From Lentzea aerocolonigenes (GTDB taxonomy: Bacteria; Actinomycetota; Actinomycetes; Mycobacteriales; Pseudonocardiaceae), in assembly GCF_000955955.1 (NCBI RefSeq), contig NZ_JYJG01000131.1, positions 1 through 23,245 on the forward strand: a DNA stretch of 23,245 nt. Reading direction: 5' to 3'. The translations under genes were made by a program, and so were the position numbers. The notes below the pieces were generated by a model. The model did not search any database, had not been told where the DNA came from, and saw only the letters and a list, made by a program, of their open reading frames with translations. This document shows, one piece after another, positions 14,732-21,870 of the stretch. Every line of letters begins with the position of its first letter. Position 1 is the stretch's first letter.

Positions 14732-15540
14732 TGAACATCGAAGAGAAGCTGCGCGGAGCTCTCGACACACCTGCTCCGCCTCCCACGACGACGTTGGACC
14801 ACGTGCTCCGGCGCGGCCGCCGCAGGGTGTTCGCCCAGCGCGCGGGTGCCGTGCTGGGGGTGTTCGCGGTGGTCGCCGGCATCGGTGTCGGTGCCACGAC
14901 GCTGAACCTCGCGGCGCCGCAAAGCCCAGCCGGGGGTGGCGACCCGGACCTCGGCCCCGCGGTCGTCGTGCACAACCTCGACTGGCCACGCGTGAACCTG
15001 CCGCGGCGAACCCTGCTGGACCCGAAGAGCCCCGAGATCGCGTGCGGCGGCTGGAGAGCGCCGACAGTGGGGAAGGAGCGCCTGTCCAACGACAAGATGC
15101 GGGCCTGGCGCAGCCGGATCGCGGACCTGGTCCCGAGCGCGCTGGTGGACTCCAGCCTGGTCGAGGACGTCGCCGACGTGTTCAAGGTCGAGATCAGGGA
15201 CAGCGTCGGCGCAGGCACGGTCCGGCTCGCTGTGGGCTCGTTCACCGGCAGCCCCGTCGCCGCGGCGGACGACGCGGTGTGGGCGGCCGGCACCTGCGAC
15301 CCGCCACTGCGGTCCGTCGATTCGGACGGCACCGTCTACCAGCTCAACGACGCGCGCACGAACGTGCCGGAACAGTCGACCATCCAGGTCCTCTACGTCT
15401 TCCGGCCGGACGGCAAGGTCTTCCGCGTCGAGCAGCTCAACGCCGGTGTGAACAGCGCCGGCCGCGTCACGAGACCGACTCTGCCGTTGACCGAGGCGGA
15501 GTTCGCGAGTCTCGGGCCCGCCATCGCGGGGGTGGCCTGA
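14731..15540 (+). CDS. Single-pass membrane protein, likely anti-sigma partner of the 14246 sigma factor
   Basis: 269 residues. A short cytoplasmic N-terminus (NIEEKLRGALDTPAPPPTTTLDHVLRRGRRR) contains the helix and basic stretch usual for anti-sigma-like partners. One membrane helix follows at about residues 38-58 (AGAVLGVFAVVAGIGVGATTL), then about 210 extracytoplasmic residues. Two Cys (IACGGW, GTCDPP) lie in the outer part and may form a disulfide. There is no zinc HxxxCxxC motif, so binding to the sigma factor must use another surface if it occurs. The role is inferred from position and topology. The ATG overlaps the sigma stop codon. A stem-loop follows at 15548-15586. Confidence 0.75.
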   Translation: MNIEEKLRGALDTPAPPPTTTLDHVLRRGRRRVFAQRAGAVLGVFAVVAGIGVGATTLNLAAPQSPAGGGDPDLGPAVVVHNLDWPRVNLPRRTLLDPKSPEIACGGWRAPTVGKERLSNDKMRAWRSRIADLVPSALVDSSLVEDVADVFKVEIRDSVGAGTVRLAVGSFTGSPVAAADDAVWAAGTCDPPLRSVDSDGTVYQLNDARTNVPEQSTIQVLYVFRPDGKVFRVEQLNAGVNSAGRVTRPTLPLTEAEFASLGPAIAGVA

Positions 15541-15547
15541 GGGTGTG

Positions 15548-15586
15548 CCGTGCCGGAGGCTCACGTCCGTGCAACCTCCGGCATGG
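15548..15586 (+). terminator. Stem-loop terminator candidate without U-tract
   Basis: CCGTGCCGGAGG (15548-15559) pairs with CCTCCGGCATGG (15575-15586) in 12 pairs with one G-U, around a 15-base loop. It begins eight bases after the anti-sigma stop codon. No run of T follows, which is common for actinomycete terminators. Confidence 0.65.
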
Positions 15587-15599
15587 CAACATCTAGGGC

Positions 15600-15938
15600 G
15601 TGACTGTTCCAAGCGTGGAGATCGCTGACGTTCCCGCCGTGCTGCCGGAAGACGCCGTCCTGCTGGACGTGCGCGAGCAGGACGAGTGGGACGCGGGCCA
15701 TGCGCCCGGCGCGCTGCACATCCCCATGAGCGAGATCGGCGCGCGCCTCGACGAGGTGCCGAACGACGTGCAGCTCTACGTCGTGTGCCGCGCCGGTGGC
15801 CGTTCCGCCCGCGTGACCCAGTACCTCAACGAGAACGGCTGGGAGGCCGTCAACGTCGAGGGCGGCATGCAGCACTGGGACGCGCACGGTCGCCCGCTCG
15901 AGGGCGGCGTCGACGGCATGGAACCCGAGGTCATCTGA
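15600..15938 (+). CDS. Single-domain rhodanese-like protein
   Basis: 112 residues from GTG 15600. The rhodanese fold is clear: AVLLDVREQDEWDAGHAPGALHIPMSEI, then the active loop VVCRAGGRSARVTQYL with catalytic Cys (CRAGGRS), then WEAVNVEGGMQHWDAHGRPL. It should carry a persulfide on the Cys and act in sulfur transfer or cyanide/thiosulfate chemistry in the cytoplasm. The C-terminal tail (LEGGVDGMEPEVI) is acidic. It ends two bases before the DUF4328 gene, so the two are cotranscribed. The physiological sulfur acceptor is not evident. Confidence 0.92.
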   Translation: MTVPSVEIADVPAVLPEDAVLLDVREQDEWDAGHAPGALHIPMSEIGARLDEVPNDVQLYVVCRAGGRSARVTQYLNENGWEAVNVEGGMQHWDAHGRPLEGGVDGMEPEVI

Positions 15939-15940
15939 TC

Positions 15941-16846
15941 GTGCAGCCGTTGCAGCCGATGCGCGTGGACTGGGTGGCCACTCCGCCACCCGGTGCGTAC
16001 CCGCAGCCCTCGCGGCGGTCGCAGCGGCTGTCCTACGGCGGCCCGCCGAACTACCCGGTCCCGCCGCGCTGGGGTTTCCCGCTGCTGGCGTGGCGCTGGC
16101 CGACGGCGGTGCCCGGCACGGTCGAGCAGGCCGACTCGGTCGACGGCGTGCGGCGCCTCGGCAAGACCGCGCAGAACTCGCTCTGGCTGCTCGGCGCGGT
16201 CGCGGTCTGGGCCGCGTTGTCCGAGGTCTGGCGGTACGTCTTGGTCGCGCTGAGCCGCTACGGCGCGCTCTCCGCGGGCGTCGTCAGCGCGTCGGACGCG
16301 CTGGTGGTGACGTCCTCGGTGATCATGATCGTCGGCTGTCTGCTGTCGCTGGTCCTCACGCTGATGTGGGTGCGGCGCGCGCGCAACGTGGCCGCTTCTC
16401 TCGTGGGCTACGGCCCGTCCCGTTCGGACGAACAGGCCCTGGTCGGGCTGGTCGTGCCCGGCATGAACCTCGTCGTGCCCGGTTCGGTGCTCGCCGAGCT
16501 CGAACACGCCGTGGCGCGCAGGCCGGCCGGCGAACGTCCCCAGCCGTCGAAGCTGCTGCGTTGGTGGTGGGGCTTCTGGGCAGGGTCCGGGCTGATGTTC
16601 GTGATCACGGTCCTGTGGTCGTTCCGGGAGAGCACGCAGGCGCTGGCCGACGGAGTGCTGCTGCACGCGTTGAGCGACCTGGTGATGGCGGGTGTGGCGG
16701 TGACGACGGCGCTGGTCGTCCGGCGGATCACCACGCTGCTGCTGCCGGTCGACGCCGCGTCCGTGCGGTTGATGCGCGTCCTCGAGGTGAAGGACGCTCC
16801 CGAGCCCCCGCTGCGGTCATTCCGCGCGTCCGGCTCGCCCCGTTGA
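15941..16846 (+). CDS. DUF4328-type polytopic membrane protein
   Basis: 301 residues from GTG 15941. A Pro-rich cytoplasmic N-terminus (VATPPPGAYPQPSRR, GGPPNYPVPPRWGF) precedes about five hydrophobic segments. These include NSLWLLGAVAVWAALSEVW, SSVIMIVGCLLSLVLTLMWV, LRWWWGFWAGSGLMFVITVLW and LSDLVMAGVAVTTALVV. Marks of the DUF4328 family are the loop VVPGMNLVVPGSVLAELEHA and the following LLRWWWGFW. Its function is unknown. It forms a two-gene unit with the rhodanese, but no mechanistic link is apparent. Confidence 0.8.
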   Translation: MQPLQPMRVDWVATPPPGAYPQPSRRSQRLSYGGPPNYPVPPRWGFPLLAWRWPTAVPGTVEQADSVDGVRRLGKTAQNSLWLLGAVAVWAALSEVWRYVLVALSRYGALSAGVVSASDALVVTSSVIMIVGCLLSLVLTLMWVRRARNVAASLVGYGPSRSDEQALVGLVVPGMNLVVPGSVLAELEHAVARRPAGERPQPSKLLRWWWGFWAGSGLMFVITVLWSFRESTQALADGVLLHALSDLVMAGVAVTTALVVRRITTLLLPVDAASVRLMRVLEVKDAPEPPLRSFRASGSPR

Positions 16847-16912
16847 TCTGTTCAGGCGACGTTCGTCCTCAAGGACCTTCCGGGCGCTGCTGGTGAGTGC
16901 CAGGTTGGGTGG

Positions 16913-17878
16913 ATGCGGACACTCATCGGGGCTCTGGTGATCGCAATGGCCACACCAGGCGCGGCTCAGGCGCACCACCGGGAATTCGACCTGCAGGCCC
17001 ACCGCGGCGGCATCGGCCTCACGGTCGAGAGCACGCTCAAGGCGTTCGGCAAGGCACTCGAACTCGGCGTCACCACGCTGGAGCTCGACCTGCAGATCAC
17101 CAGGGACGGCCGTGAGGTCATCACCCACGACCGCAGGACGAACCCGGACAAGTGCCTCGACACGAAGCCCGCGTTCCCCGGTGACCCCGACTTCCCCTAC
17201 GCCGGCAAGTACGTGAAGGACCTGACGTTCGCGCAGGTCCGCACCCTCGACTGCGGCAGCACGCGGTGGTCGCAGTACCCGGACCAGGAACTCTCGCCGG
17301 GCGCGAGGATGCCCACCCTGGCCGAGCTGTTCGACCTGGCGCGCAAGCACCGCGCGTGGGGCATCCGCTTCAACATCGAGACCAAGGTCGAAGCCGCCGC
17401 ACCGCACGAGACCGCGCCGCGCGAGCAGTTCGTGCAGCGCGCCGTCCGGGAGATCCGGCGAAGCGGCTTCCTGAACAACGTGACCATCCAGTCGTTCGAC
17501 TGGGGCACGCTGATGCGGATGCGCGAGGTCGAGCCGCGCCTGCCGCTGGTCGCCCTCACGCAGCCGGAGTTCCTGCGGCCCGGTTCGCCGTGGACCGGCG
17601 GCCTGAACCTGGACGACTTCGGCGGCAGCGTCGCGAAGGCGGTCCGCAGCTTCGGCGCGAAGGCCTTGTCGCCCGTGCACACGATGGTCACGAAGGAACT
17701 GGTCGCCGAAGCCCACCGGGAAGGCCTCGTCGTCATCCCGTGGACCGTGGACGACGTGCCTCGCATGCACGAGATCATCGACACCGGGGCCGACGGCCTG
17801 ATCACCGACTACCCGGACCGGCTGCGGAACGTCCTGAAGGAGCGCGGTTTCAAGCTTCCCAGGCGCTACCCGCGTTAG
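16913..17878 (+). CDS. Exported glycerophosphodiester phosphodiesterase
   Basis: 321 residues. It hydrolyses glycerophosphodiesters to glycerol 3-phosphate and an alcohol. A signal peptide (RTLIGALVIAMATPGAAQA, likely cut after residue 20) sends it outside. GDPD residues are visible: H30-R31 in QAHRGG, E57 and D59 in LELDLQITRDG, H72 in ITHD, and later FNIETKVE and VIPWTVDDVPRMHEIIDTGADGLITDYPDRL (in parts). An insertion with DKCLDTKPAFPGDPDFPYAGKY before LTFAQVRTLDCG carries two Cys and is typical of the longer secreted forms. The ATG follows GGTTGGGTGG. Its stop overlaps the P450 stop on the other strand by four bases. Confidence 0.92.
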   Translation: MRTLIGALVIAMATPGAAQAHHREFDLQAHRGGIGLTVESTLKAFGKALELGVTTLELDLQITRDGREVITHDRRTNPDKCLDTKPAFPGDPDFPYAGKYVKDLTFAQVRTLDCGSTRWSQYPDQELSPGARMPTLAELFDLARKHRAWGIRFNIETKVEAAAPHETAPREQFVQRAVREIRRSGFLNNVTIQSFDWGTLMRMREVEPRLPLVALTQPEFLRPGSPWTGGLNLDDFGGSVAKAVRSFGAKALSPVHTMVTKELVAEAHREGLVVIPWTVDDVPRMHEIIDTGADGLITDYPDRLRNVLKERGFKLPRRYPR

Positions 17879-19062
17879 CCCGCGGCGAGCACCAGCGAGT
17901 GCAGCCCGCGGATCACGAACTCCGCGCGCCGGTCGGGTTCCTCGGCCAGCACCGCGCCGGGCAGCTTGCGGTGCAACGACGACAGCGCCGCCTCCACCTC
18001 GATGCGGGCCAGCGGTGCGCCCAGGCAGTAGTGGATGCCCATGCCGAACCCGAGGTGCTGGTTCTTCTCGCGGCCGACGTCGAGGGCATCGGGTTCCTCG
18101 AAGACCAACGGGTCGCGGGCGGCGGCACCGAGCAGCGCGGCGATCTTCTGGCCCGGCTCGATGACGTGGCCGGCGATCTCCACGCGTTCGGTGGCGGTGC
18201 GTTCGAAGAGCTGCAGCGGCGAGTCGTACCGGATGAGCTCCTCGACGGCGGTGGGCATGATCGCGGGCGACGAGAGGCGTTCCCACTGCGAGCGGTGGCG
18301 CATCAGGGCGAAGACGCCGTTGCCGATGACGTTGACCGTGGCCTCGTGGCCGGCCATCAGCAGCAGCACCGCGGTGGCGACCAGCTCGTCCTCGGTGAGC
18401 CGGGCGCCGTCGGTGTCGGTCACGGCGACCAGGTCGGACACCAGGTCCGAGCCGGGCGTGACGCGGCGCAGCGCGATCAGCTCGCGCAGGTAGGCGACGA
18501 ACTCGGCGGCGGCGCGTTCGGCGGCCTCCTGCTGCTCGGCGGGCAGGCCGTACTCGTACATCTTCACGATGGCGTTGGACCACGGCTGCAGCAGGTAGCG
18601 GTCCTGCTGGGGCACGCCGAGCAGTTCGGCGATCACCTCGACCGGCAGCGGCGCGGCGACGTGGGCGAGCAGGTCGGCCTGGCCCTGGTCGCTGATCTTC
18701 GCGACCAGTTCGTCGACCAGGCGGTCGGCGAGGTCCGCGACCCACGGGCGGAGGCGCTCGACGTGGCCGCGGCCGAACGCGGCGGCGACCAGGCGGCGCA
18801 GGCGGGTGTGCGTGGGCGGCTCGTTCTCCAGCAGCGAGTTGCGGTGCAGCAGGTTGAACGCCATGAACTGCTCGACCGGCTTCACGTCCGACCAGATCCG
18901 GCCGAGCGAGCGGTGCCGCAGGACTGCCGAACAGGCGGCGTGCGAGACGGCGACGGCGACGCCCATCTGCTCGTGGTGATGCACCTCACCGGCTTCGCGC
19001 AGGGCGGCGAAGGCCGGGTACGGGTCGGAGATGAACGCGGGATCGCGCTGGTCGAACGTCAC
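17875..19062 (-). CDS. Cytochrome P450 monooxygenase
   Basis: 395 residues from GTG 19062 (VTFDQRDPAFISDPYPAF). A TTG 60 bases earlier (19122) is an alternative but would give an atypical N-terminus. A soluble bacterial class I P450, which needs separate ferredoxin and reductase not found here. Motifs are LLENEPPTHTRLRRLV (C-helix), I-helix LLLMAGHEATVNVIGNG (237-242), ExxR as E275-L-I-R278, and heme loop LGFGMGIHYCLGAPLAR with ligand Cys346. In the I-helix the usual Thr that delivers protons to oxygen (AGHETT type) is Ala241, as in P450eryF. The overall pattern resembles CYP107-like tailoring enzymes, but no biosynthetic cluster is visible nearby. The gene is divergent from the second GDPD with an inverted repeat between them. 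Confidence 0.92.
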   Translation of the reverse strand: MTFDQRDPAFISDPYPAFAALREAGEVHHHEQMGVAVAVSHAACSAVLRHRSLGRIWSDVKPVEQFMAFNLLHRNSLLENEPPTHTRLRRLVAAAFGRGHVERLRPWVADLADRLVDELVAKISDQGQADLLAHVAAPLPVEVIAELLGVPQQDRYLLQPWSNAIVKMYEYGLPAEQQEAAERAAAEFVAYLRELIALRRVTPGSDLVSDLVAVTDTDGARLTEDELVATAVLLLMAGHEATVNVIGNGVFALMRHRSQWERLSSPAIMPTAVEELIRYDSPLQLFERTATERVEIAGHVIEPGQKIAALLGAAARDPLVFEEPDALDVGREKNQHLGFGMGIHYCLGAPLARIEVEAALSSLHRKLPGAVLAEEPDRRAEFVIRGLHSLVLAAG

Positions 19063-19104
19063 AAGGCGGGACGGTAAGTGGCGTATCGCGTTTCGTCCAC
19101 GTCC

Positions 19105-19124
19105 ATTTGATTGATGACTCAAAT
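19105..19124. promoter_or_regulatory. Operator-like inverted repeat between P450 and GDPD genes
   Basis: ATTTGA (19105-19110) and TCAAAT (19119-19124) are perfect complements around an eight-base centre TTGATGAC, in the divergent promoter region of the P450 and the GDPD at 19153. The stretch is AT-rich against a GC-rich background. Downstream on the plus strand, TATCGT (19139-19144) is a -10 candidate nine bases before GTG 19153. Confidence 0.45.
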
Positions 19125-19152
19125 TGTTGCGCGGGAACTATCGTTCGTACTT

Positions 19153-19893
19153 GTGCAGCTACCTTCCGTTGTCGCCCACCGCGGTGCCTCCACCGACCGC
19201 CCTGAGCACACCCTCGGCGCGTACGAGCTCGCACTCCAAGAGGGAGCGGACGGGCTCGAGTGCGACATCAGGCTGTCGAAGGACGGCGAGATCGTGTGTG
19301 TGCACGACCGCACGCTCGCCCGCACGTCCAACGGCCGCGGCACCGTCAGTGCGCTCTCGCTCAGCGAACTGCGGCAGTTCGACTACGGCAGCTGGCACGC
19401 ACACGGTCAGCCGGCCGGACTGCTCGTGCTCGACGAGCTGCTGGACCTGGTCAAGGGCACGAACGTGCAGCTCTTCATCGAGACCAAGCACCCGGTCCGG
19501 TACCGCAACGAGGTCGAACGCAAGCTCGTCGAGGCGCTGAAGAAGCACAAGCTCGACTCCCAGATCATCATGATGTCGTTCTCGCCGACCGCGGTGAAGG
19601 CGTTCCGCGACCAGGCGCCGGACATCCGCACGGTGCTGCTGCTCGACCGCCTCGGCCGGTACCGCAGCGGCGCGCTGCCGTCGTTCGCGGACTACACCGG
19701 ACCCGGTGTGCACGTGCTCAGGAACGACCCCGGTTACGTCGATCGGGCGAGGCGCGCGGGGCACGACACGTACGTGTGGACGGTCGACAGCGCGGAGGAC
19801 GTCGCGTTGTGCCGTGACCTGGGGGTCCGCTACCTCGCGACGAACGCCCCGGCGAACACCCGCCGCCTGCTGACGGCTAACTTGGCGACCTGA
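19153..19893 (+). CDS. Cytoplasmic glycerophosphodiester phosphodiesterase
   Basis: 246 residues from GTG 19153 (QLPSVVAHRGASTDRPEHT). There is no signal peptide, so it works inside the cell, unlike the GDPD at 16913. Catalytic and metal-binding positions are H9-R10 in AHRGA, E36 and D38 in GLECDIRLSKDG, H51 in CVHDRTL, then LFIETKHP and a C-terminal YVWTVDSAEDVALCRDLGVRY. It releases glycerol 3-phosphate from phospholipid headgroup diesters. The frame stays open upstream to 19111, but the HRG motif usually sits close to the N-terminus, so the later GTG is preferred. It has no ribosome binding site and may be translated from a leaderless mRNA. Confidence 0.9.
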   Translation: MQLPSVVAHRGASTDRPEHTLGAYELALQEGADGLECDIRLSKDGEIVCVHDRTLARTSNGRGTVSALSLSELRQFDYGSWHAHGQPAGLLVLDELLDLVKGTNVQLFIETKHPVRYRNEVERKLVEALKKHKLDSQIIMMSFSPTAVKAFRDQAPDIRTVLLLDRLGRYRSGALPSFADYTGPGVHVLRNDPGYVDRARRAGHDTYVWTVDSAEDVALCRDLGVRYLATNAPANTRRLLTANLAT

Positions 19894-19922
19894 CCAAGCC
19901 TGAACTTTGAGGAGGGGCCGAG

Positions 19923-20858
19923 GTGGCCAAGCGGACCGCGGTCAAGGACGCACCGAAGGACGGGATCAACCCGAAGCAGCCCTGCCCGTGCGGGTCCGGC
20001 AAGCGCTACAAGGCCTGCCACGGCGCACCCGGCGGCGCGACCGACGTGATCGTGTCCCGGCCGTTCGAGGGCCTGGCCGCCGAGTGCGAGCTGATCGCGC
20101 TGCGTGAGTTCGTGCCGTCGGCGATCGCGAAGCTGCCGGTCAAGGACGGTCGCGAGGTCACGCTGGCCACGGTGCTGCCGATGGCCGCCGCCGGGCTGAT
20201 CCGCGGCGACGACGTGCCGTTCGTGGGCCTGCAGGTGCAGACGCGGTCCGGCGACATCAGCCGCGACCTCGCGCGGGCGCTGCAGTGGGCGCAGCAGGCG
20301 AAGACCGGCGATGTGCTCCCGGTCGTCGGTCCCGAGGACGGCACGAACCCCGGCCGCCTGCAGGACCTGCTCGACCCCGAGGCCGAGATCGTCCCCGTGC
20401 TGCACACCGACTTCGTGTGGTGGATGCCGGAGGGCACCGAGCCGACGGGTGACGTCGCGCTGTCGCTGGAGCGCGCGAACGCCGCGATCCTGCCGACCGA
20501 GCGCCTCGACGCGCCCGGCGTGAAGGCCGCCTACTGGGTCGACGCGGGCGACAAGGCGCACCTGCGCTGGGTCCGTCCGGAGCCGGAGGAGAAGCTGGTG
20601 CCCGCGATGGCGCGCCTGGCCGCCCGCGGTGAGCTGGACCTGGGCGAGGGCTCGCGGTACGCCGGTTCGTTCCGCGCGCATGGCCTGCTCGTGCCCGTGT
20701 GGGACCTCGACCGCGAGATGCACGCCCGCGAGTGGGCCGAGCCGGCCGAGGCGCTGGGCAAGCGACTGCTGGAGGCGCTGGCGTCCGACGAGCCGCTGAC
20801 CGACGCCGAGCGCCGTGCTCGCGATGGTCTCCGGGGCCGTCAGATCACCCTGCGCTAG
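19923..20858 (+). CDS. DUF5926 protein with N-terminal SEC-C zinc motif
   Basis: 311 residues from GTG 19923, with GGAGG at 19911-19915 about seven bases upstream. Residues 15-37 form a SEC-C motif (NPKQPCPCGSGKRYKACHG; C21, C23, C32, H33), a small zinc-binding module also found at the end of SecA. The rest (PFEGLAAECELIALREFVPSA onward) matches the actinobacterial DUF5926 type, soluble and acidic, with HTDFVWWMPEG and HLRWVRPEPEEKLVPAMARL. Function is unknown. The SEC-C part suggests contact with nucleic acid or ribosomes, or with translocation proteins. It follows the GDPD by 29 bases and may share its transcript. Confidence 0.85.
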   Translation: MAKRTAVKDAPKDGINPKQPCPCGSGKRYKACHGAPGGATDVIVSRPFEGLAAECELIALREFVPSAIAKLPVKDGREVTLATVLPMAAAGLIRGDDVPFVGLQVQTRSGDISRDLARALQWAQQAKTGDVLPVVGPEDGTNPGRLQDLLDPEAEIVPVLHTDFVWWMPEGTEPTGDVALSLERANAAILPTERLDAPGVKAAYWVDAGDKAHLRWVRPEPEEKLVPAMARLAARGELDLGEGSRYAGSFRAHGLLVPVWDLDREMHAREWAEPAEALGKRLLEALASDEPLTDAERRARDGLRGRQITLR

Positions 20859-20872
20859 AGGTGGCCGGAACG

Positions 20873-20920
20873 CTGTCCACAGCGTTGTCCACAAGGTTGT
20901 ACACAGGGAGCTGTGGATAA
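20873..20920. promoter_or_regulatory. Cluster of four DnaA-box-like 9-mers
   Basis: CTGTCCACA (20873-20881), TTGTCCACA (20885-20893) and TTGTACACA (20897-20905) lie in the same direction exactly 12 bases apart. TGTGGATAA (20912-20920), which is TTATCCACA on the minus strand, follows in opposite orientation and abuts the GTG start of the DUF952 gene. TTGTCCACA and TTATCCACA are the consensus DnaA boxes of actinomycetes and E. coli. dnaA and dnaN are not near, so this is not the usual oriC. Confidence 0.65.
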
Positions 20921-21256
20921 GTGCTGACCCACATCATCTCGAAGGCCGGCTGGGCCGCTGCCCAGTCGGCCGGTTCGATCGCGCCCGACGGCGAGGAGTT
21001 CGTGCACTGCTCGGACCGCGGCGTCGTGCACGTGACGGCGGGCAAGTTCTTCCGCGGGCAGAGCGGGCTGCTGTTGCTCGTGATCGACCCTCAGGTACTC
21101 GACGTGCCGGTGCGGTGGGAGGCGGTGGCGGACTCGCCGCTGTGGTTCCCGCACGTCTACGGGCAAATCCCGGTCGCGGCGGTGGTTGAGGTGCACGAGT
21201 TCCCGTGCGAGCCTGACGGTTCGTTCGTTCTGCCAGAGGCCGTTGCTGTTCTGTGA
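20921..21256 (+). CDS. DUF952 family protein
   Basis: 111 residues from GTG 20921. The DUF952 pattern is visible: LTHIISKAGWAAAQSAGSI at the start, GEEFVHCSDRGVVHVTAGKFFRG with the conserved FVHCS, LLLLVIDPQVLDVPVRWE, and FPHVYGQIPVAAVVEV. The fold is small and soluble. No biochemical role is established to my knowledge. The likely ribosome binding site GGGAG (20906-20910) overlaps the DnaA-box cluster, so binding of DnaA would cover the region just before the start codon. Confidence 0.88.
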   Translation: MLTHIISKAGWAAAQSAGSIAPDGEEFVHCSDRGVVHVTAGKFFRGQSGLLLLVIDPQVLDVPVRWEAVADSPLWFPHVYGQIPVAAVVEVHEFPCEPDGSFVLPEAVAVL

Positions 21257-21265
21257 TTGAGTGAG

Positions 21266-21291
21266 GCAACCGTCCCGCTCACTCGTGCGTG
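21266..21291 (+). promoter_or_regulatory. Candidate ECF promoter of the 21334 sigma gene
   Basis: GCAACC (21266-21271), 16 bases, CGTG (21288-21291), giving a leader of about 37 bases before GTG 21334. Same layout as at 14185 and 22896. Confidence 0.5.
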
Positions 21292-21333
21292 GACTTCCTG
21301 AAGCCAGTTGTCGCTTCGGGGAGGGAGCGTGCC

Positions 21334-21867
21334 GTGACGGCGGTGCTGCAGCTGGAGTTGGCCGCCGAACGCGGCGGAGGAAGAGCGGAAGCCGTGGGGG
21401 ATTTCGCGGAGTTCGTGCGCATGTCGATGCCCGGACTTCTGCGTTATGGCCATGCACTGACCGGAAACCCGCACGACGCGGCCGACCTCGTGCAGTCGGT
21501 GCTGGAGAAGGTCGGCTCGCGCTGGGTGGCGGTGCAGCGAAAGGGTGACGACCCGCTCGCGTACGTCCGCAGGGCGATGGCCAACACGCACATCAGCATC
21601 TGGCGCCGTCGCCGTCGCGAGAACCTCGTGGCCGACCTGCCCGACAGCGGTGTCGTGGCTCCCGAGCTGAGCAGGCTCGAAAACGAACCGCTCTGGCAAG
21701 CACTGCGCGAACTGCCGCCACGGCAGCGCGCGGTGATCGTGCTGCGCTACTACGAGAACCTCTCCGAGGCCGAGATCGCGAACGCGCTCGGCATCTCGTG
21801 CGGCACCGTGAAGAGCCAGAGCAGCAAGGCGATGGCGAGTCTCCGGACACGCCTGGGAAGGGACTGA
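21334..21867 (+). CDS. SigE-family ECF sigma factor
   Basis: 177 residues from GTG 21334, six bases after GGGAGGGAG. A shorter start at GTG 21394 (VGDFAEFVRMSM) would match the usual N-terminus of the family better. Region 2 reads FAEFVRMSMPGLLRYGHALTGNPHDAADLVQSVLEKV (in parts), followed by the basic IWRRRRREN. Region 4 reads LRELPPRQRAVIVLRYYENLSEAEIANALGISCGTVKSQSSKA (in parts). It is the same ECF type as the protein at 14246 but clearly divergent, so not a recent duplicate. It is followed three bases later by its membrane partner gene. Likely autoregulated through the promoter at 21266. Confidence 0.9.
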   Translation: MTAVLQLELAAERGGGRAEAVGDFAEFVRMSMPGLLRYGHALTGNPHDAADLVQSVLEKVGSRWVAVQRKGDDPLAYVRRAMANTHISIWRRRRRENLVADLPDSGVVAPELSRLENEPLWQALRELPPRQRAVIVLRYYENLSEAEIANALGISCGTVKSQSSKAMASLRTRLGRD

Positions 21868-21870
21868 CCG

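Noticed and set aside
12362..14989. Very long open frame on the minus strand (875 codons)
   Set aside because: It is the antisense of actP and the following ECF genes. Its translation is Arg/Asp/Gln-rich and repetitive, typical of a GC-rich shadow frame, while the plus-strand proteins show clear family motifs.
16865..16876. Palindrome GTCCTCAAGGAC before the exported GDPD
   Set aside because: The arms are only five bases with a two-base centre, at a place without other promoter signals. It may be chance.
16817..18745. 642-codon open frame on the minus strand
   Set aside because: A shadow of the P450 (another frame) and of the exported GDPD (antisense), with low-complexity Arg-rich sequence.
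17266..19077. 603-codon open frame on the plus strand
   Set aside because: It covers the first GDPD in another frame and the P450 antisense. It has no recognisable domain.
20873..20920. Chromosomal origin of replication (oriC)
   Set aside because: DnaA-like boxes are present, but dnaA, dnaN and an AT-rich unwinding region are not. Four boxes are also far fewer than in actinomycete origins.
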